From Dermatophilus congolensis (lineage in GTDB: Bacteria; Actinomycetota; Actinomycetes; Actinomycetales; Dermatophilaceae), in contig NZ_LT906453.1 of assembly GCF_900187045.1 (NCBI RefSeq), forward strand, positions 496,001 through 560,000: DNA of 64,000 bases, written 5' to 3'. Of the stretch, positions 25,372-40,312 are shown one piece after another. The first letter of the stretch is position 1. Each line of letters opens with the position of its first letter. Position numbers and translations under genes: made by a program. The notes beneath the pieces were generated by a model. The model had not been told where the DNA came from and did no database searches. It saw nothing but the letters and a program-made list of their open reading frames with translations.

Positions 25372-26712
25372 TTAAGCTCCAGTGATCATCCATGTGTCGG
25401 AGTGTGCTCGTACGTGGAGTGCAGCCGCGCGAGCGGCCATAAAAATCGAGTAGATAACCCACAGTGCTGCGAGTGAAACAGGTGGGCCTGCAGCGTGTAG
25501 ATCATTTCGGAAAGCAACGAGTAGAAAGATCAGGGGGAGGTAGCCAATGAGAAGCAGTATTTGTGTGCGAGCAAGCCATGGTGTGTCGCCTGCTCCGATA
25601 AGTATTCCGTCAAGTAAGTAGGCATATGCGGCGATTGGCTGCAGGGCGGCTACAACTAGTAATCCTGCTTGTGCGGCTGTATGAATTTTGTAGTCGGGTG
25701 TGAAAAGGGTGGGGATAAATGGTGCGGCGATAAAAGTAAGCACGCTGAAAGTGAGCCCAAGGCGTAGTGCTGCTCGAGTGAGAAGATTAACGGTGTGACG
25801 TGCTTTTCGCGTTTTGCTAGCTCCGAGATCTTGGCCGACAAGTGTTTGTCCTGCGATGGCCAAGGAGTCGAGGGCAAACATTAGGAATGTCCATATGGAT
25901 GTTATGAGTTGGTGAGCGGCTACGGTGGTGTCACCGAGTTGTGCTGCACTCCAGGTGGTTGCGAGGAGAACTCCTCTTAGTGCGAGTGTTCGAACAAGTA
26001 GAGGTGTTCCAGCGAGAGCAGCCTTCAATATGCGTCCAGGGTGGGGTTTTAATGAGATTTTTTGGCCGCTGGTTGTTTTGAAAGATGCATAGACGAGTCC
26101 GATTGCCATAGCAGTCTGGGATATGACGGTTCCCCAAGCTGCGCCTGCGATGCCCATTTTTAGGCCGTGGACGAAAGTGATGTTGAGGATGATGTTGGCG
26201 GTGAAAGCTACGGTTGAAGCCACTAGCGGTGTTTGGGTGTCTTTAAAACCTCGAAGTAGGCCTGTTACTGCCAGTATGACGAGCATGCTAGGTAAGCCCC
26301 AGGCGGATATCTGCAGATAGATGCTGCTTTGATCTGTGGCATCGGGAGAGGTGCCGAAAGCGCTGCTGATGGGTGCTGCGAAGATGTTGAGAAGGAGACC
26401 TGTAGCTATACCAAGTAACAGTGCGAGCCAGGTGCCGTCGATACCGCTGTGAAGTGCTTGGTTTATTTTCCCAGCTCCGATGTTTCTCGCGACGAGAGAA
26501 GTAGTCGCATATGCCAAGAAAACAAAAGTTCCTGCGGCTGTTGATAGGACAACACTGGCAACAGCTAAGCCTGCCAGTGGAGTAGTTCCCAGATGTCCGA
26601 TGATCGCGGAATCTGCGAGAAGAAAGAGTGGCTCGGCTACGAGGGTGAGAAAGGCTGGGAAAGAGAGTCGCCAAATATCGCGTGTGAGTGCGGCGTCGGA
26701 AAGATGTGGCAC
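25372..26712 (-). CDS. MATE family multidrug/metabolite exporter
   Basis: A 446-residue polytopic protein expected to have 12 helices in two halves and to expel cationic compounds using Na+ or H+. It opens VPHLSDAALTRDIWRLSFPA and has the MATE features PLFLLADSAIIGHLGTTPLA in helix 1-2 and AHQLITSIW in the second half. It resembles the DinF-like actinobacterial subgroup. The start is GTG 26712. It lies between rplI (convergent) and dnaB (divergent) and has no obvious functional partner. The substrate is unknown. Confidence 0.92.
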   Translation of the reverse strand: MPHLSDAALTRDIWRLSFPAFLTLVAEPLFLLADSAIIGHLGTTPLAGLAVASVVLSTAAGTFVFLAYATTSLVARNIGAGKINQALHSGIDGTWLALLLGIATGLLLNIFAAPISSAFGTSPDATDQSSIYLQISAWGLPSMLVILAVTGLLRGFKDTQTPLVASTVAFTANIILNITFVHGLKMGIAGAAWGTVISQTAMAIGLVYASFKTTSGQKISLKPHPGRILKAALAGTPLLVRTLALRGVLLATTWSAAQLGDTTVAAHQLITSIWTFLMFALDSLAIAGQTLVGQDLGASKTRKARHTVNLLTRAALRLGLTFSVLTFIAAPFIPTLFTPDYKIHTAAQAGLLVVAALQPIAAYAYLLDGILIGAGDTPWLARTQILLLIGYLPLIFLLVAFRNDLHAAGPPVSLAALWVIYSIFMAARAAALHVRAHSDTWMITGA

Positions 26713-27150
26713 GGTCCCAGGTTATGTGTGCTTGGGCCGGGCATGTAGGAGCAGCTGGGCGGGTTAGTCGGCGTTGGTAAGGGACAGGTCTTTTGGGTAG
26801 GTGACTGTTGATGCCCTGTGGATAAGATGCGATGCTTGTGGGGCTTCAAGGCGGGTATAAGAGAAAGACACGCCAGCATCGAAGTTCAGTCTTAAATTCT
26901 TGTATTTATGTTTCCCACAAGCTTTCGGGGACATTTATGCACTTGAATGCGTTGGTACTTCATCTGAGTCAGATGTTTGTCCCATAGAGATCCACACTAT
27001 GTGCACCGAAAGCTGCCATTACTCCACATGGTATCCACAGTCTTTTCCACAGCTGTGGGTGGTTTGTGATGTTGCGTGCTTGAACGGGTGTGGATTGTGC
27101 GCCTAAGTTGACGGGGGTGGTTGTTCCCCGCCGTGGTTTGGAGGGTGGTT
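26713..27150. promoter_or_regulatory. Divergent MATE/dnaB intergenic region (438 bases) with DnaA-box-like sites
   Basis: No gene is supported. A perfect reverse DnaA box TGTGGATAA lies at 26817-26825. Nearer dnaB are GTATCCACAG (27031-27040) and TTTTCCACAG (27043-27052) followed by CTGTGGGT. This concentration outside oriC suggests DnaA regulation of dnaB (inference). Confidence 0.6.
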
Positions 27151-29520
27151 GTGTCGTTGTCCAAGGTGGGCGAGTCTGCTTTTGATGCCGCATCGACAGG
27201 TGATGCGGATCGTTTGCCTCCCCAAGATGTGCATGCAGAGTCGAGCGTGCTTGGCAGCATGATGCTTAGCAAGGATGCTATTGCTGACTGTATTGAGGTG
27301 GTCAGAGGAGCTGACTTCTACCGGCCCAGCCATGAGATTGTTTATGACGCGATCATTGATCTGTATGGTCGAGGAGAACCTGCAGACGCTATTACTGTCG
27401 CAGACGAACTTGGGAAACGTAACGACTTGGCGCGTATCGGTGGTCAGTCATATCTACATGAGTTGATTTCGTCTGTCCCTACCGCTGCTAATGCCTCGTA
27501 CTATGCCGAGATTGTCGCTGAGCGAGCTGTTCTTCGTCGGCTTGTGAATGCCGGGACTAAGATCGTTCAACTTGGTTATGGGCAAGAGGGTGGGGATGTC
27601 GAAGAGATCGTCAACGCTGCTCAAGCTGAGGTGTATGCCGTAGCAGATAAGCGTGGCGGTGAAGATTATGTAGTTCTTGGTGATTTGCTCGAGGCCGCAG
27701 CGGATGAAATCGATAACAATTCAGGGCGGAGTGGTGAGCTCGTTGGCGTTCCTACGGGCTTCACTGACTTAGATGAATTGACGAACGGTCTGCATCCCGG
27801 TCAGATGATCGTTATCGCTGCCCGGCCTGCGATGGGTAAATCTACATTGGCCTTGGATATTGCTCGAGCTGCGGCTATTCATAATGGATTGGCTGCTGTG
27901 GTCTTCTCGCTGGAGATGAGTCGCAACGAGATCACAATGCGACTTTTGTCTGCGGAGGCTGGGATTCAGCTTCAGCACATGCGTAAGGGCACGATGCGTG
28001 ACGAGGATTGGGTAAAACTGACTCGGACGATGGGTGAGGTTTCCGAGGCACCTCTGTTTATTGATGACTCTCCCAACATGTCGTTGATGGAAATTCGTGC
28101 AAAGTGCCGACGGTTGAAGCAGAGGCACAACCTCAAGTTGGTGATTATTGACTATTTGCAGTTGATGAGCTCTGGCAAGCGGGTGGAATCGCGTCAGCAG
28201 GAGGTGTCGGAGTTTTCGCGTGCATTGAAGTTGTTGGCGAAAGAAATTGAGGTTCCTGTTATTGCGTTGTCGCAGTTGAACCGTGGTCCGGAGCAACGGC
28301 AAGACAAGAAGCCTCAGGTAAGTGATCTGCGTGAATCAGGTTGTTTAACTGCTGATACGAGAGTGCTTCGTGCTGATACTGGTGCCGAAGTCACACTGGG
28401 GCATTTATTTGCTTCGGGTGCGAAAGATGTGCCGGTATGGGCGTTAGATGACAAGTGTCGTTATGTGGTGCGGCCGATGACACATGTCTTTTCCACGGGA
28501 ATTAAGCCTGTGTATCGGTTGACGACATCGAGCGGTAAGACGGTTCGTGCTACGGAAAATCATCCGTTTTTGACGTACTCGGGTTGGTCATCGTTGGGGC
28601 AGTTGGTGCTGGGTGAGCGGATTGCGGTACCGCGGCATGTTCCTACGCCAGAAGTGGTGGATGTCTCTTGGCAGGACGCTGAGGTAGTTGATCTAGCTGT
28701 GGTTGTTTCTGGTCATGTGGATGCTTTGCTACCTGCTGCGGTTTTTTCGTTGCCTAAGCGTCAGATTGCGCTGTTCTGCCGATCCTTTTTTTCTTTTTCG
28801 GGCGGAGTCACTTTGTCCGATACGAATCCAGGGGGTGAGATTTTTGCGTTTGCAGATGAGCGTTCGTTGCTGGATTCGGTGTCACGGCTGTTGTTGCGTT
28901 TCGGGATCGAGGCTGTGATTTCTGGCGATGAGTCTGGGTGGGTTTTAGACGTGGTGGGTGTGGATTCGCAGCGGCGTTTTTTGCAGGAAATAGGTATTGA
29001 GGGTCCGGCAGCTGATGACGCTGGGCGGTTGCTAGAGATTGTGCGTGATGTTTCTGGTGCGAGGGGTCCTGGCCCAGGTCAGTTGCCATTGTGGGGTGAG
29101 GTAGCTGAGGTCCTGAAAGGCGAAGATCCTGTTGTTTCGACGAAGGTGGGGGTGAGCGCACCTCTTGGGCGAGTTGTCTCAGTGCTTGATGCGGTCGATA
29201 TGGATCTTGAGGCAGTGAATGATGTGGCTTGGGAAGTAGTCACGGGCATTGAGCTGTGCGGGGAAGAAGAAGTTTTTGATGCCACGGTAGTGGAGGCCCA
29301 CAATTTTGTTGCTGACGGGATAGCAGTTCATAACTCGATTGAGCAGGACGCTGACATGGTGATGCTGTTGCATCGGGAGTCCGTGTATGAGCCAGACTCT
29401 CCGCGTGAAGGTGAGGCTGACATCATTGTGGCAAAGCATCGTAATGGTCCTACTGCCACGATTACGGTGGCTTTCCAGGGGCATTTCAGCCGCTTTACCA
29501 ATATGGCAACAAATTTCTGA
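27151..29520 (+). CDS. dnaB: Replicative DNA helicase DnaB, intein-containing precursor
   Basis: DnaB is the hexameric 5'-3' helicase that opens the replication fork. GTG 27151 is preferred because GGAGGG lies 5 bases upstream; TTG 27121 is a longer option. The precursor is 789 residues: an N-terminal domain with AESSVLGSMMLSKDAI, the RecA-like ATPase with Walker A ARPAMGKSTLALDIARA, and VIIDYLQLM. An intein interrupts the conserved motif between SDLRESG and SIEQDAD. Splicing would leave a 458-residue helicase of ordinary size ending FTNMATNF. Confidence 0.97.
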   Translation: MSLSKVGESAFDAASTGDADRLPPQDVHAESSVLGSMMLSKDAIADCIEVVRGADFYRPSHEIVYDAIIDLYGRGEPADAITVADELGKRNDLARIGGQSYLHELISSVPTAANASYYAEIVAERAVLRRLVNAGTKIVQLGYGQEGGDVEEIVNAAQAEVYAVADKRGGEDYVVLGDLLEAAADEIDNNSGRSGELVGVPTGFTDLDELTNGLHPGQMIVIAARPAMGKSTLALDIARAAAIHNGLAAVVFSLEMSRNEITMRLLSAEAGIQLQHMRKGTMRDEDWVKLTRTMGEVSEAPLFIDDSPNMSLMEIRAKCRRLKQRHNLKLVIIDYLQLMSSGKRVESRQQEVSEFSRALKLLAKEIEVPVIALSQLNRGPEQRQDKKPQVSDLRESGCLTADTRVLRADTGAEVTLGHLFASGAKDVPVWALDDKCRYVVRPMTHVFSTGIKPVYRLTTSSGKTVRATENHPFLTYSGWSSLGQLVLGERIAVPRHVPTPEVVDVSWQDAEVVDLAVVVSGHVDALLPAAVFSLPKRQIALFCRSFFSFSGGVTLSDTNPGGEIFAFADERSLLDSVSRLLLRFGIEAVISGDESGWVLDVVGVDSQRRFLQEIGIEGPAADDAGRLLEIVRDVSGARGPGPGQLPLWGEVAEVLKGEDPVVSTKVGVSAPLGRVVSVLDAVDMDLEAVNDVAWEVVTGIELCGEEEVFDATVVEAHNFVADGIAVHNSIEQDADMVMLLHRESVYEPDSPREGEADIIVAKHRNGPTATITVAFQGHFSRFTNMATNF
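28342..29334 (+). other. DnaB intein (331 residues) with degenerate endonuclease region
   Basis: The intein covers precursor residues 398-728. It begins CLTADTRVLRADTGAEVTLG (block A, nucleophilic Cys1). Block B is VRATENHPFLT with the TxxH histidine. It ends DATVVEAHNFVADGIAVHN with the terminal His-Asn, before Ser+1 of the C-extein. The splicing residues are therefore intact. About 200 residues lie between the splicing halves, the size of a LAGLIDADG endonuclease. The first motif position reads DLAVVVSGH and the second SFFSFSGGV, without the usual acidic residue and DG. The endonuclease is probably inactive. Confidence 0.93.
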
Positions 29521-29536
29521 TCGGTTTTTGGTTCCT

Positions 29537-30781
29537 CTAGTGATGAGGCGAACGACGGGCGTACTGGCGCAGATCGTGGTGTATGTCAGTGAGTTTTTCG
29601 GGTGCGATGTGTGTCTGGCGGTCGATTAGACGACGTGCAGTCCGGTTTGTGCGGGGGTCGTTGACGGACAGTGCGCCTGTGAGAATGCCATTGGTTGTGG
29701 CGAAGACGGTGAAGGGAGGTTCGCCGAATGTGCCTCGTGTGATGTGCGCGGTGGATGGGTTATGAGGGTGTAGATCTCCTGTGAGCTCTATGTGATAGCC
29801 ATATCGGTCTGTCCAGAACCAGGGTGTTTGTTCTTGGGGTGGTGGTGTTCCTGTGATGTCAGCTGCTGCTCGTGTGGCGTCGTGTATGGCGCTTTCCCAG
29901 TGTTCGTTTGGATGTAGCAGTGTTCCATTGGAGGCGGAGGGACGGGTGCAGTCGCCAATGGCCCAGATATTGGGGCAGCTAGTGCGTTGATTGGGAGTGA
30001 CGATAATGCCGTTATTGGTGGCTATTCCTGCTTCTTCTGCGAGTGTTGTTTCAGGTGTGAGCCCTGTGCAGGTGATTGCGATGTCGGCGGTGATGGAATA
30101 GGTGCTGTTGTCGTTTGCGCGGACGTCAGCGGTGACGTGGGTGTCTGAAGTGGTTAGGCGGGTTACACGCCCGCGGATGAGGTGAGCACCAGCTTGGGCA
30201 TGTTGTTTATGTAGCCAGGTTGAAATGGTTGCTCCCAGAAGATTTTCGAGAGGGAGCGTGGGGTCTACGAGTGTGATGTGAGTTCCAGTTGCGCTTGCTG
30301 TGGAAGCTACCTCAGCGCCGATCAGACCTGCGCCAATAATGAGTATGTGTCTGTCTTTGCCGAGATGTGGTTGCAGCCGCCGGGCGTCTTCGAGTGTGCG
30401 GAGAGAGTGGAGAAGAGGTGACTGTGTGTCGAGGTTGTGAAGGGGTCGGGCTCTCCCGCCAGTGGCGAGGACGGTGATGTCGCAAGCGAGGTGTGTTCCG
30501 TTTGCGAGCTTGACGTGATTTTTTTCTAGCTTAGTGACGTGAGTTTGGGTGAGTAGGCGGATTTGGTTGGTGGCGAACCATTCTTTTGGTCGCAGCGCTA
30601 GCTGCGTTTCGGGAACGTGGCCTAGTAGATATTCCTTTGACAAGGGTGGTCGGTCGTAGAGAAGTTTCTCGGTTTCGATGATGGTGATGGGGCCTGAGTG
30701 TTTACGTCTGCGCAGTTCTTCTGCGAGGGTCACTCCCGCGATGCCCCCGCCAATGATGACGACGTTGTTGTCTCTGTTCAT
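29537..30781 (-). CDS. FAD/NAD(P)H-dependent ferredoxin- or rubredoxin-reductase-like flavoprotein
   Basis: A 414-residue pyridine-nucleotide oxidoreductase. The FAD fold starts with NVVIIGGGIAGVTLAEELRR and is followed by YDRPPLSKEYLLG, typical of the BphA4/putidaredoxin-reductase family. The NADH fold is ILIIGAGLIGAEVASTASAT, and the second FAD contact is IWAIGDCTRP. The Reductase-C-type end includes PWFWTDRYGYHIELTGD. It should pass electrons from NAD(P)H to a small iron-sulfur or heme partner. No ferredoxin, P450 or dioxygenase gene is adjacent, so the partner is unknown. It converges with dnaB, 16 bases apart. Confidence 0.9.
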   Translation of the reverse strand: MNRDNNVVIIGGGIAGVTLAEELRRRKHSGPITIIETEKLLYDRPPLSKEYLLGHVPETQLALRPKEWFATNQIRLLTQTHVTKLEKNHVKLANGTHLACDITVLATGGRARPLHNLDTQSPLLHSLRTLEDARRLQPHLGKDRHILIIGAGLIGAEVASTASATGTHITLVDPTLPLENLLGATISTWLHKQHAQAGAHLIRGRVTRLTTSDTHVTADVRANDNSTYSITADIAITCTGLTPETTLAEEAGIATNNGIIVTPNQRTSCPNIWAIGDCTRPSASNGTLLHPNEHWESAIHDATRAAADITGTPPPQEQTPWFWTDRYGYHIELTGDLHPHNPSTAHITRGTFGEPPFTVFATTNGILTGALSVNDPRTNRTARRLIDRQTHIAPEKLTDIHHDLRQYARRSPHH

Positions 30782-31467
30782 GCAGGCATCTTGCTGACTT
30801 TTTGTGGTGATGTCAGTAGATAGCGTGGAAGCTGGTGAGACGGGTGTGACTGAAGTAGGGGTGCTGGTGGAAGTGATCGATGGTTATGCAGTGATGATCG
30901 CTGTAGGTAGGCAGGGTTCACGAGTTAGCTAGCGAGATCGGTTCAGGGCGTGTGCATCTTGGGATAGAACGATGCACGGTGGGTGTTGGTGTGTTCTGTG
31001 CCACCGCGTCGTTAAAAAAGTCGCATCCTGCGATTTGGTGTTCACCGCTAAGTCACTTTAGAGTAGTGATTGTTCGCCCGGCAGGGAGGAACGGACACGG
31101 CTTCTTAGCTGTGGCCGGTCTCGTTGGGTGAGGTAACTTCGAGGAAAACGAGGAGTTGCACCGGGCTGAATGGCCTGGTAAGATTGCTTCTCGGCTCAAG
31201 CGCTTAAGTAGCGCGGGTCGAGGATAGTCGATCGCCTCTGATGAGGAAATTCTTCTACTAGGGTTTCTTAGTCGTGTGCGTCCGATGCTTGAGAACTCAA
31301 CAGCGTGCCATGAATAATCGATGCCAATTGTTTGTTGGTTGAAGTCAATTCGGACAATAGTCGCTATAAATAATGTAGTGACATTAATTGTCAGTGTTGT
31401 TTCGGCCAGGATTTTCCCGCGTTCGTGGTGACTAGGTTTCTAGTTACGTGTACGTGGGTGTGATTTC
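30782..31467 (+). promoter_or_regulatory. rRNA operon upstream region and leader (686 bases)
   Basis: No protein gene is supported here. It carries the promoters and processed leader of the 16S-23S-5S operon. The best promoter candidate is at 31156-31184. The A/T-rich stretch at 31310-31400 probably belongs to the leader or a second promoter. Confidence 0.7.
31156..31184 (+). promoter_or_regulatory. Candidate rRNA promoter (-35 TTGCAC, 17-base spacer, -10 TAAGAT)
   Basis: TTGCAC at 31156-31161 and TAAGAT at 31179-31184 are exactly 17 bases apart, with TGG before the -10. This resembles vegetative actinobacterial rRNA promoters. It lies about 284 bases upstream of 16S, a usual leader length. 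Confidence 0.6.
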
Positions 31468-36396
<4,929 letters not shown>

Positions 36397-36489
36397 TTTT
36401 AAGAGTTTTGTTCGCGTCGACTGTGCGGTTCTTGGGGCATCAGCCCTACAGGATCATGACAGATATGTTTCTGATTGGTTCTGTTGGTT

Positions 36490-36606
36490 TTTCGGTGGTT
36501 ATAGCGTTGGGGAAACGCCCGGTTACATTCCGAACCCGGTAGCTAAGCCCTTCAGCGCCGATGGTACTGCACTGGGGACGGTGTGGGAGAGTAGGTCACC
36601 GCCGGA
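36490..36606 (+). rRNA. rrf: 5S ribosomal RNA
   Basis: The sequence TTCGGTGGTTATAGCGTTGG leads into GAAACGCCCGGTTACATTCC, CGAACCCGGTAGCTAAGCCC, and closes with GGGAGAGTAGGTCACCGCCG, the actinobacterial 5S pattern. The ends CGGTGG and CACCGCCG pair. The gene lies about 94 bases after 23S and completes the operon. Confidence 0.96.
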
Positions 36607-36618
36607 ATATACGTGAAA

Positions 36619-36653
36619 GGAAAGGGCCTGGAACATTGTTCCAGGCCCTTTCC
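36619..36653 (+). terminator. rRNA operon terminator: 17-bp perfect arms around one base
   Basis: GGAAAGGGCCTGGAACA (36619-36635) pairs perfectly with 36637-36653 around a single T. It lies 12 bases beyond 5S. No U-tract follows. Confidence 0.8.
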
Positions 36654-36670
36654 GCATACCCAAAAACACC

Positions 36671-36723
36671 AGTTAGGGGGTGAGGGGTAAAGCATCAGAT
36701 GCTTTACCCCTCACCCCCTAACT
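36671..36723 (-). terminator. ldh terminator: 26-bp perfect arms around one base
   Basis: Bases 36671-36696 are the exact reverse complement of 36698-36723 around a single A. It lies 8 bases past the ldh stop (minus strand) and 17 bases from the rRNA terminator. Both sit at the point where strand composition flips. Confidence 0.8.
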
Positions 36724-36730
36724 CTTGTTT

Positions 36731-37681
36731 TTATTCTGCGCGAGTTGCCTCATCGTAGTGAGTCTTCAAAATACTCACACTCTGTTCGAAAGCAGCGCGC
36801 TCTTCCTCATCCAAGTCCAACTCCACAATGTGCTTCACCCCACCACGAGACAAAATGGCAGGCACACCAATAGCCACGCCTTCCTGCCCATACTCACCAT
36901 CAAGAATCGCACTTACAGGCATCGTCGCTTTTTCATTCTTCAAAATCGCACGCGTCACCCGGGCCAACGACATGCCAATCCCGTAGCTAGTCGAACCCTT
37001 CGCATCAATAATTTCGTAAGCGGACTTCCGAGTCCGCTCAAAAATTTCATCCAAGTCCGACTTCAACTGTGGATCATTCTTAAACTGACGACTCAAAGAA
37101 CGACCTGCAACCGAAGCTGAACTCCACACAGGCAACTCAGAGTCGCCATGCTCACCAATGATCGTCGCATGCACATTCGCGGTCGATACCTCAAAATGAC
37201 GCCCCAAGTGGAACCGCAAACGAGCAGTATCCAACGTAGTACCCGACCCCAAAACCTGCTCACGAGGCAGGCCACTAAAACGATACGTAGCAAAAGTTAA
37301 AATATCGACAGGGTTCGTAGCCACCAAGAAAATACCGTCGAACCCAGAAGCCATTACCTGAGAGACAACACTCGAATAAATCTTTAAATTAGTGTCAATC
37401 AAATCAAGACGCGTCTGACCAGGCTTCTGAGCCGCACCAGCACAAATAACCACCATAGCTGCGTCTTTACATGCGCTGTAATCACCAAAAGTCACATGCA
37501 CCGGCGCCGGCGCCCACGCCTCACCATGGTTCAAATCCAACACATCAGCACGCGACTTAGTCTCATTCAAATCAATCAAAACAAGATCTTCACAGATCCC
37601 CTGATTTACCACCGCATACGCATACGCCATTCCCACAGCGCCCGTACCAATAAGCACAACCCGATTCGGCACATACTTCAC
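36731..37681 (-). CDS. ldh: L-lactate dehydrogenase
   Basis: The enzyme interconverts pyruvate and L-lactate with NADH. I prefer GTG 37681 (VKYVPNRVVLIGTGAVGMAY), since GGAGG lies 8 bases before it; ATG 37696 has no ribosome-binding site. The protein is then 316 residues, the normal length. The Rossmann motif GTGAVG, the substrate-binding NPVDILTFATYRFSGLP region and the catalytic HATIIGEHGDSELPVWS are present. It is divergent from the acyl-CoA ligase gene and follows the rRNA operon convergently. Fructose-1,6-bisphosphate control cannot be judged. Confidence 0.95.
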   Translation of the reverse strand: MKYVPNRVVLIGTGAVGMAYAYAVVNQGICEDLVLIDLNETKSRADVLDLNHGEAWAPAPVHVTFGDYSACKDAAMVVICAGAAQKPGQTRLDLIDTNLKIYSSVVSQVMASGFDGIFLVATNPVDILTFATYRFSGLPREQVLGSGTTLDTARLRFHLGRHFEVSTANVHATIIGEHGDSELPVWSSASVAGRSLSRQFKNDPQLKSDLDEIFERTRKSAYEIIDAKGSTSYGIGMSLARVTRAILKNEKATMPVSAILDGEYGQEGVAIGVPAILSRGGVKHIVELDLDEEERAAFEQSVSILKTHYDEATRAE

Positions 37682-37881
37682 TGCCAAAACCTCCATAACG
37701 AAGACACAAATACGACCACCAGCATCCCCCACCCCCCACCAACAAAGCCACCCAGATCACCATCCCACCCACGCCAAATACGCCACATCCCACCCCAGCG
37801 CACCCCGCGCCCCCAACAAAACAACCACATAAAATGCGGCATTCTGGAACCGGAAGCGCCACGCCAATGAAGGGAACACCC

Positions 37882-39390
37882 ATGACGCTCACCGAGATGC
37901 TCGCCACCACCATCGCGACACACGGTGACTGCCCCGCCCTCAGCGACAACACCACCACCCTCACCTACACCCAACTAGGCGAACGCGCCGACACCATCGC
38001 ACAACACCTCATCAACGCCGGCATTAAACCCGACGACCGCATCGCCCTATCAATCCCAAACACCGTCGAATTCGCAGACTGGTACTACGGAACCCTCCGC
38101 GCAGGAGCCATCGCGGTCCCACTCAACCCCGCCCTACGCACCACCGAAATCGAAGCACAACTACGCCACGTAACCCCCGCCCTCCTCATCACCCACCCCG
38201 ACACCCCCAACAGCCACCAAGCCGCCCACAACACACAAATCCCCACCATCACCATCACCCCCGGCCAACCACCCACCACCTACCTCAACACCACCAACCC
38301 AACCACCAGTTACCCCCTGCGCAGCACAAACGACCTCGCAGTCCTCCTCTTCACATCCGGCACCACATCCACACCCAAAGCCGCGATGCTCACCCACCAC
38401 AACCTCGTCACCAACGCCACCATCTGCGCCGACATCATCAAACTCACCCCCAACGACACCATGCTCGGCTCCCTGCCTCTATTCCACGCATTCGGCCAAA
38501 CCGTCTGCCTCAACGTCGTCCTAGCCACCGGCGCACACACCATCCTCCAACCCCAATTCAACCCCCGCCAAGCCCTCAACCTCATCACCGAACACGCCAT
38601 CACCTGCATCACCGCAGTCCCATCCATGTACAACGCACTCGCCTTCGTCCACAACCACCCCAACCACACCTACAACCTCACCACCATCAAATGGGGAATC
38701 AGCGGCGGCGCACCCCTAGCCCCCGAACTCCACGACCGCCTCACCCACACCCTCGGATTCCCCATCATCGAAGGCTACGGACTCTCAGAAACCTCACCCG
38801 TCGTCCTCCTCAACCAAGGCACACACAACCGCCCCGGAAGCGTCGGAACCCCACTACCCGGAATCACCATCAACATCATCGACCCTGAAACCGGCGAAAC
38901 ACTACCCACCGGCCACACCGGCGAACTCACAATCCACGGCCACGCAGTCATGCGCGGCTACTGGAACGACCCACAAGCCACCAACGAAACCCTCCACAAC
39001 GGCACCCTCCGCACCGGAGACATCGCCCGCATCAACCACGACGGATACGTGGAAATAGTCGACCGCCGCAAAGACCTCATCATCGTCGGTGGCGAAAACG
39101 TCTACCCCCGCGAAATCGAAGACACCCTCTACACCCACCCCGCTGTCGCCGAATGCGCCGTCCTAGGCATCCCCGACCCCACACGCGGCGAAGCCATCAT
39201 CGCCGCCGTCACCACCCACGACAACACCACCACCAACGAACAAGAACTCCGCGACCACGTACGCAAACACCTAGCCGCCTTCAAAGTGCCCCGCCACATC
39301 TGGTTCACCACAGAAATCCCCAAAGGAAGCACCGGAAAAATCCTCAAACGCGCCATCACCATCCCCAAAGAAATCCACCCCAACAACTAA
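37882..39390 (+). CDS. Long-chain fatty-acid (acyl)-CoA ligase, AMP-forming
   Basis: An ANL-superfamily adenylating enzyme that activates a carboxylic acid as acyl-AMP and then acyl-CoA. ATG 37882 follows AAGGGAA; upstream in-frame ATG and GTG codons are less likely. The 502-residue protein has the P-loop [17 protein letters not shown], the YGLSETSP motif, the [12 protein letters not shown] adenylate motif, and the C-terminal lysine in [11 protein letters not shown]. The FadD-like layout favours medium- or long-chain acids but does not prove it. It is followed 31 bases later by nadE. Coding is very C-rich. Confidence 0.9.
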   Translation: MTLTEMLATTIATHGDCPALSDNTTTLTYTQLGERADTIAQHLINAGIKPDDRIALSIPNTVEFADWYYGTLRAGAIAVPLNPALRTTEIEAQLRHVTPALLITHPDTPNSHQAAHNTQIPTITITPGQPPTTYLNTTNPTTSYPLRSTNDLAVLLFTSGTTSTPKAAMLTHHNLVTNATICADIIKLTPNDTMLGSLPLFHAFGQTVCLNVVLATGAHTILQPQFNPRQALNLITEHAITCITAVPSMYNALAFVHNHPNHTYNLTTIKWGISGGAPLAPELHDRLTHTLGFPIIEGYGLSETSPVVLLNQGTHNRPGSVGTPLPGITINIIDPETGETLPTGHTGELTIHGHAVMRGYWNDPQATNETLHNGTLRTGDIARINHDGYVEIVDRRKDLIIVGGENVYPREIEDTLYTHPAVAECAVLGIPDPTRGEAIIAAVTTHDNTTTNEQELRDHVRKHLAAFKVPRHIWFTTEIPKGSTGKILKRAITIPKEIHPNN

Positions 39391-39421
39391 CCCCCCACGC
39401 CACCAACCAGAAATAAAAAAC

Positions 39422-40312
39422 ATGAACAACAAAGAACTCCAACAACACATCATCAACGAACTCCACGTAACCAACCCAGCAACATTCGACCCCGCCGAAC
39501 AAGCCGAAAAACGCATCACATTCCTCACCGACTACCTCAAACACACCCAAGCACGCGGATACGTCCTAGGCATCAGCGGCGGAATCGACTCCACCCTCGC
39601 CGGACGCCTATGCCAACTCGCCGTCGAACGCACCCGCAACACCGGCACAAACGCCACCTTCATCGCCATGCGACTGCCCTACAACACCCAAGCCGACGAA
39701 CCAGACGCCCAAGACGCCCTCACCTTCATCAACCCCGACCAAACCCTCACCGTCGACATCGCCCCCGCCACCGACGCCATGTGGAACACCTGCACCCAGG
39801 CAGGAATGACCCAACCCACCAACCCCCACTTCATCCGCGGCAACATCAAAGCCCGCCAACGCATGATCGCCCAATACACCATCGCCGCAGCCCGCAACAT
39901 GCTCGTCATCGGCACCGACCACGCCGCCGAAGCACTCGTCGGCTTCTACACCAAACACGGCGATGGAGCCTGCGACCTCACCCCCCTCGCCGGCCTACCC
40001 AAACGTCGCGTCCGACAAATCGCCCACCACCTCGGCGCACCCGAACACATCATCAACAAAACCCCCACCGCCGACCTCGAAACAGACAAACCCCTCCACC
40101 CAGACGAAACCGCACTCGGCGTCACCTACGACCAAATCGACGACTACCTCGAAGGCCACACCATCACCCCTCACGCCGAAACTACCATCACCAACTGGTA
40201 CACACGCACCGCACACAAACGCGCCCTGCCCGCCACCCCCACCAAAAACCACCCCACCACGCCCCAACCCTCCCCCCAAAAACCCGCCACCGGGAGTAGA
40301 CAAGAACCATGA
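39422..40312 (+). CDS. nadE: NAD+ synthetase, ammonia-dependent
   Basis: NadE amidates nicotinic-acid adenine dinucleotide to NAD+, the last step of NAD synthesis. The 296-residue protein has the PP-loop [20 protein letters not shown] and later [20 protein letters not shown] with [16 protein letters not shown], all typical of the ammonia-dependent type. No nitrilase-like glutaminase domain is present. The C-terminal 35 residues are a Pro/Thr-rich tail. Its stop overlaps the next ATG (ATGA at 40309), coupling it to the aldo/keto reductase. Confidence 0.95.
   Translation: MNNKELQQHIINELHVTNPATFDPAEQAEKRITFLTDYLKHTQARGYVLGISGGIDSTLAGRLCQLAVERTRNTGTNATFIAMRLPYNTQADEPDAQDALTFINPDQTLTVDIAPATDAMWNTCTQAGMTQPTNPHFIRGNIKARQRMIAQYTIAAARNMLVIGTDHAAEALVGFYTKHGDGACDLTPLAGLPKRRVRQIAHHLGAPEHIINKTPTADLETDKPLHPDETALGVTYDQIDDYLEGHTITPHAETTITNWYTRTAHKRALPATPTKNHPTTPQPSPQKPATGSRQEP

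Noticed and set aside
31334-31372. Second rRNA promoter at TTGAAG ... TATAAA
   Set aside because: The spacing is about 20 bases, too long for a confident -35/-10 pair; the 31156-31184 pair is better.
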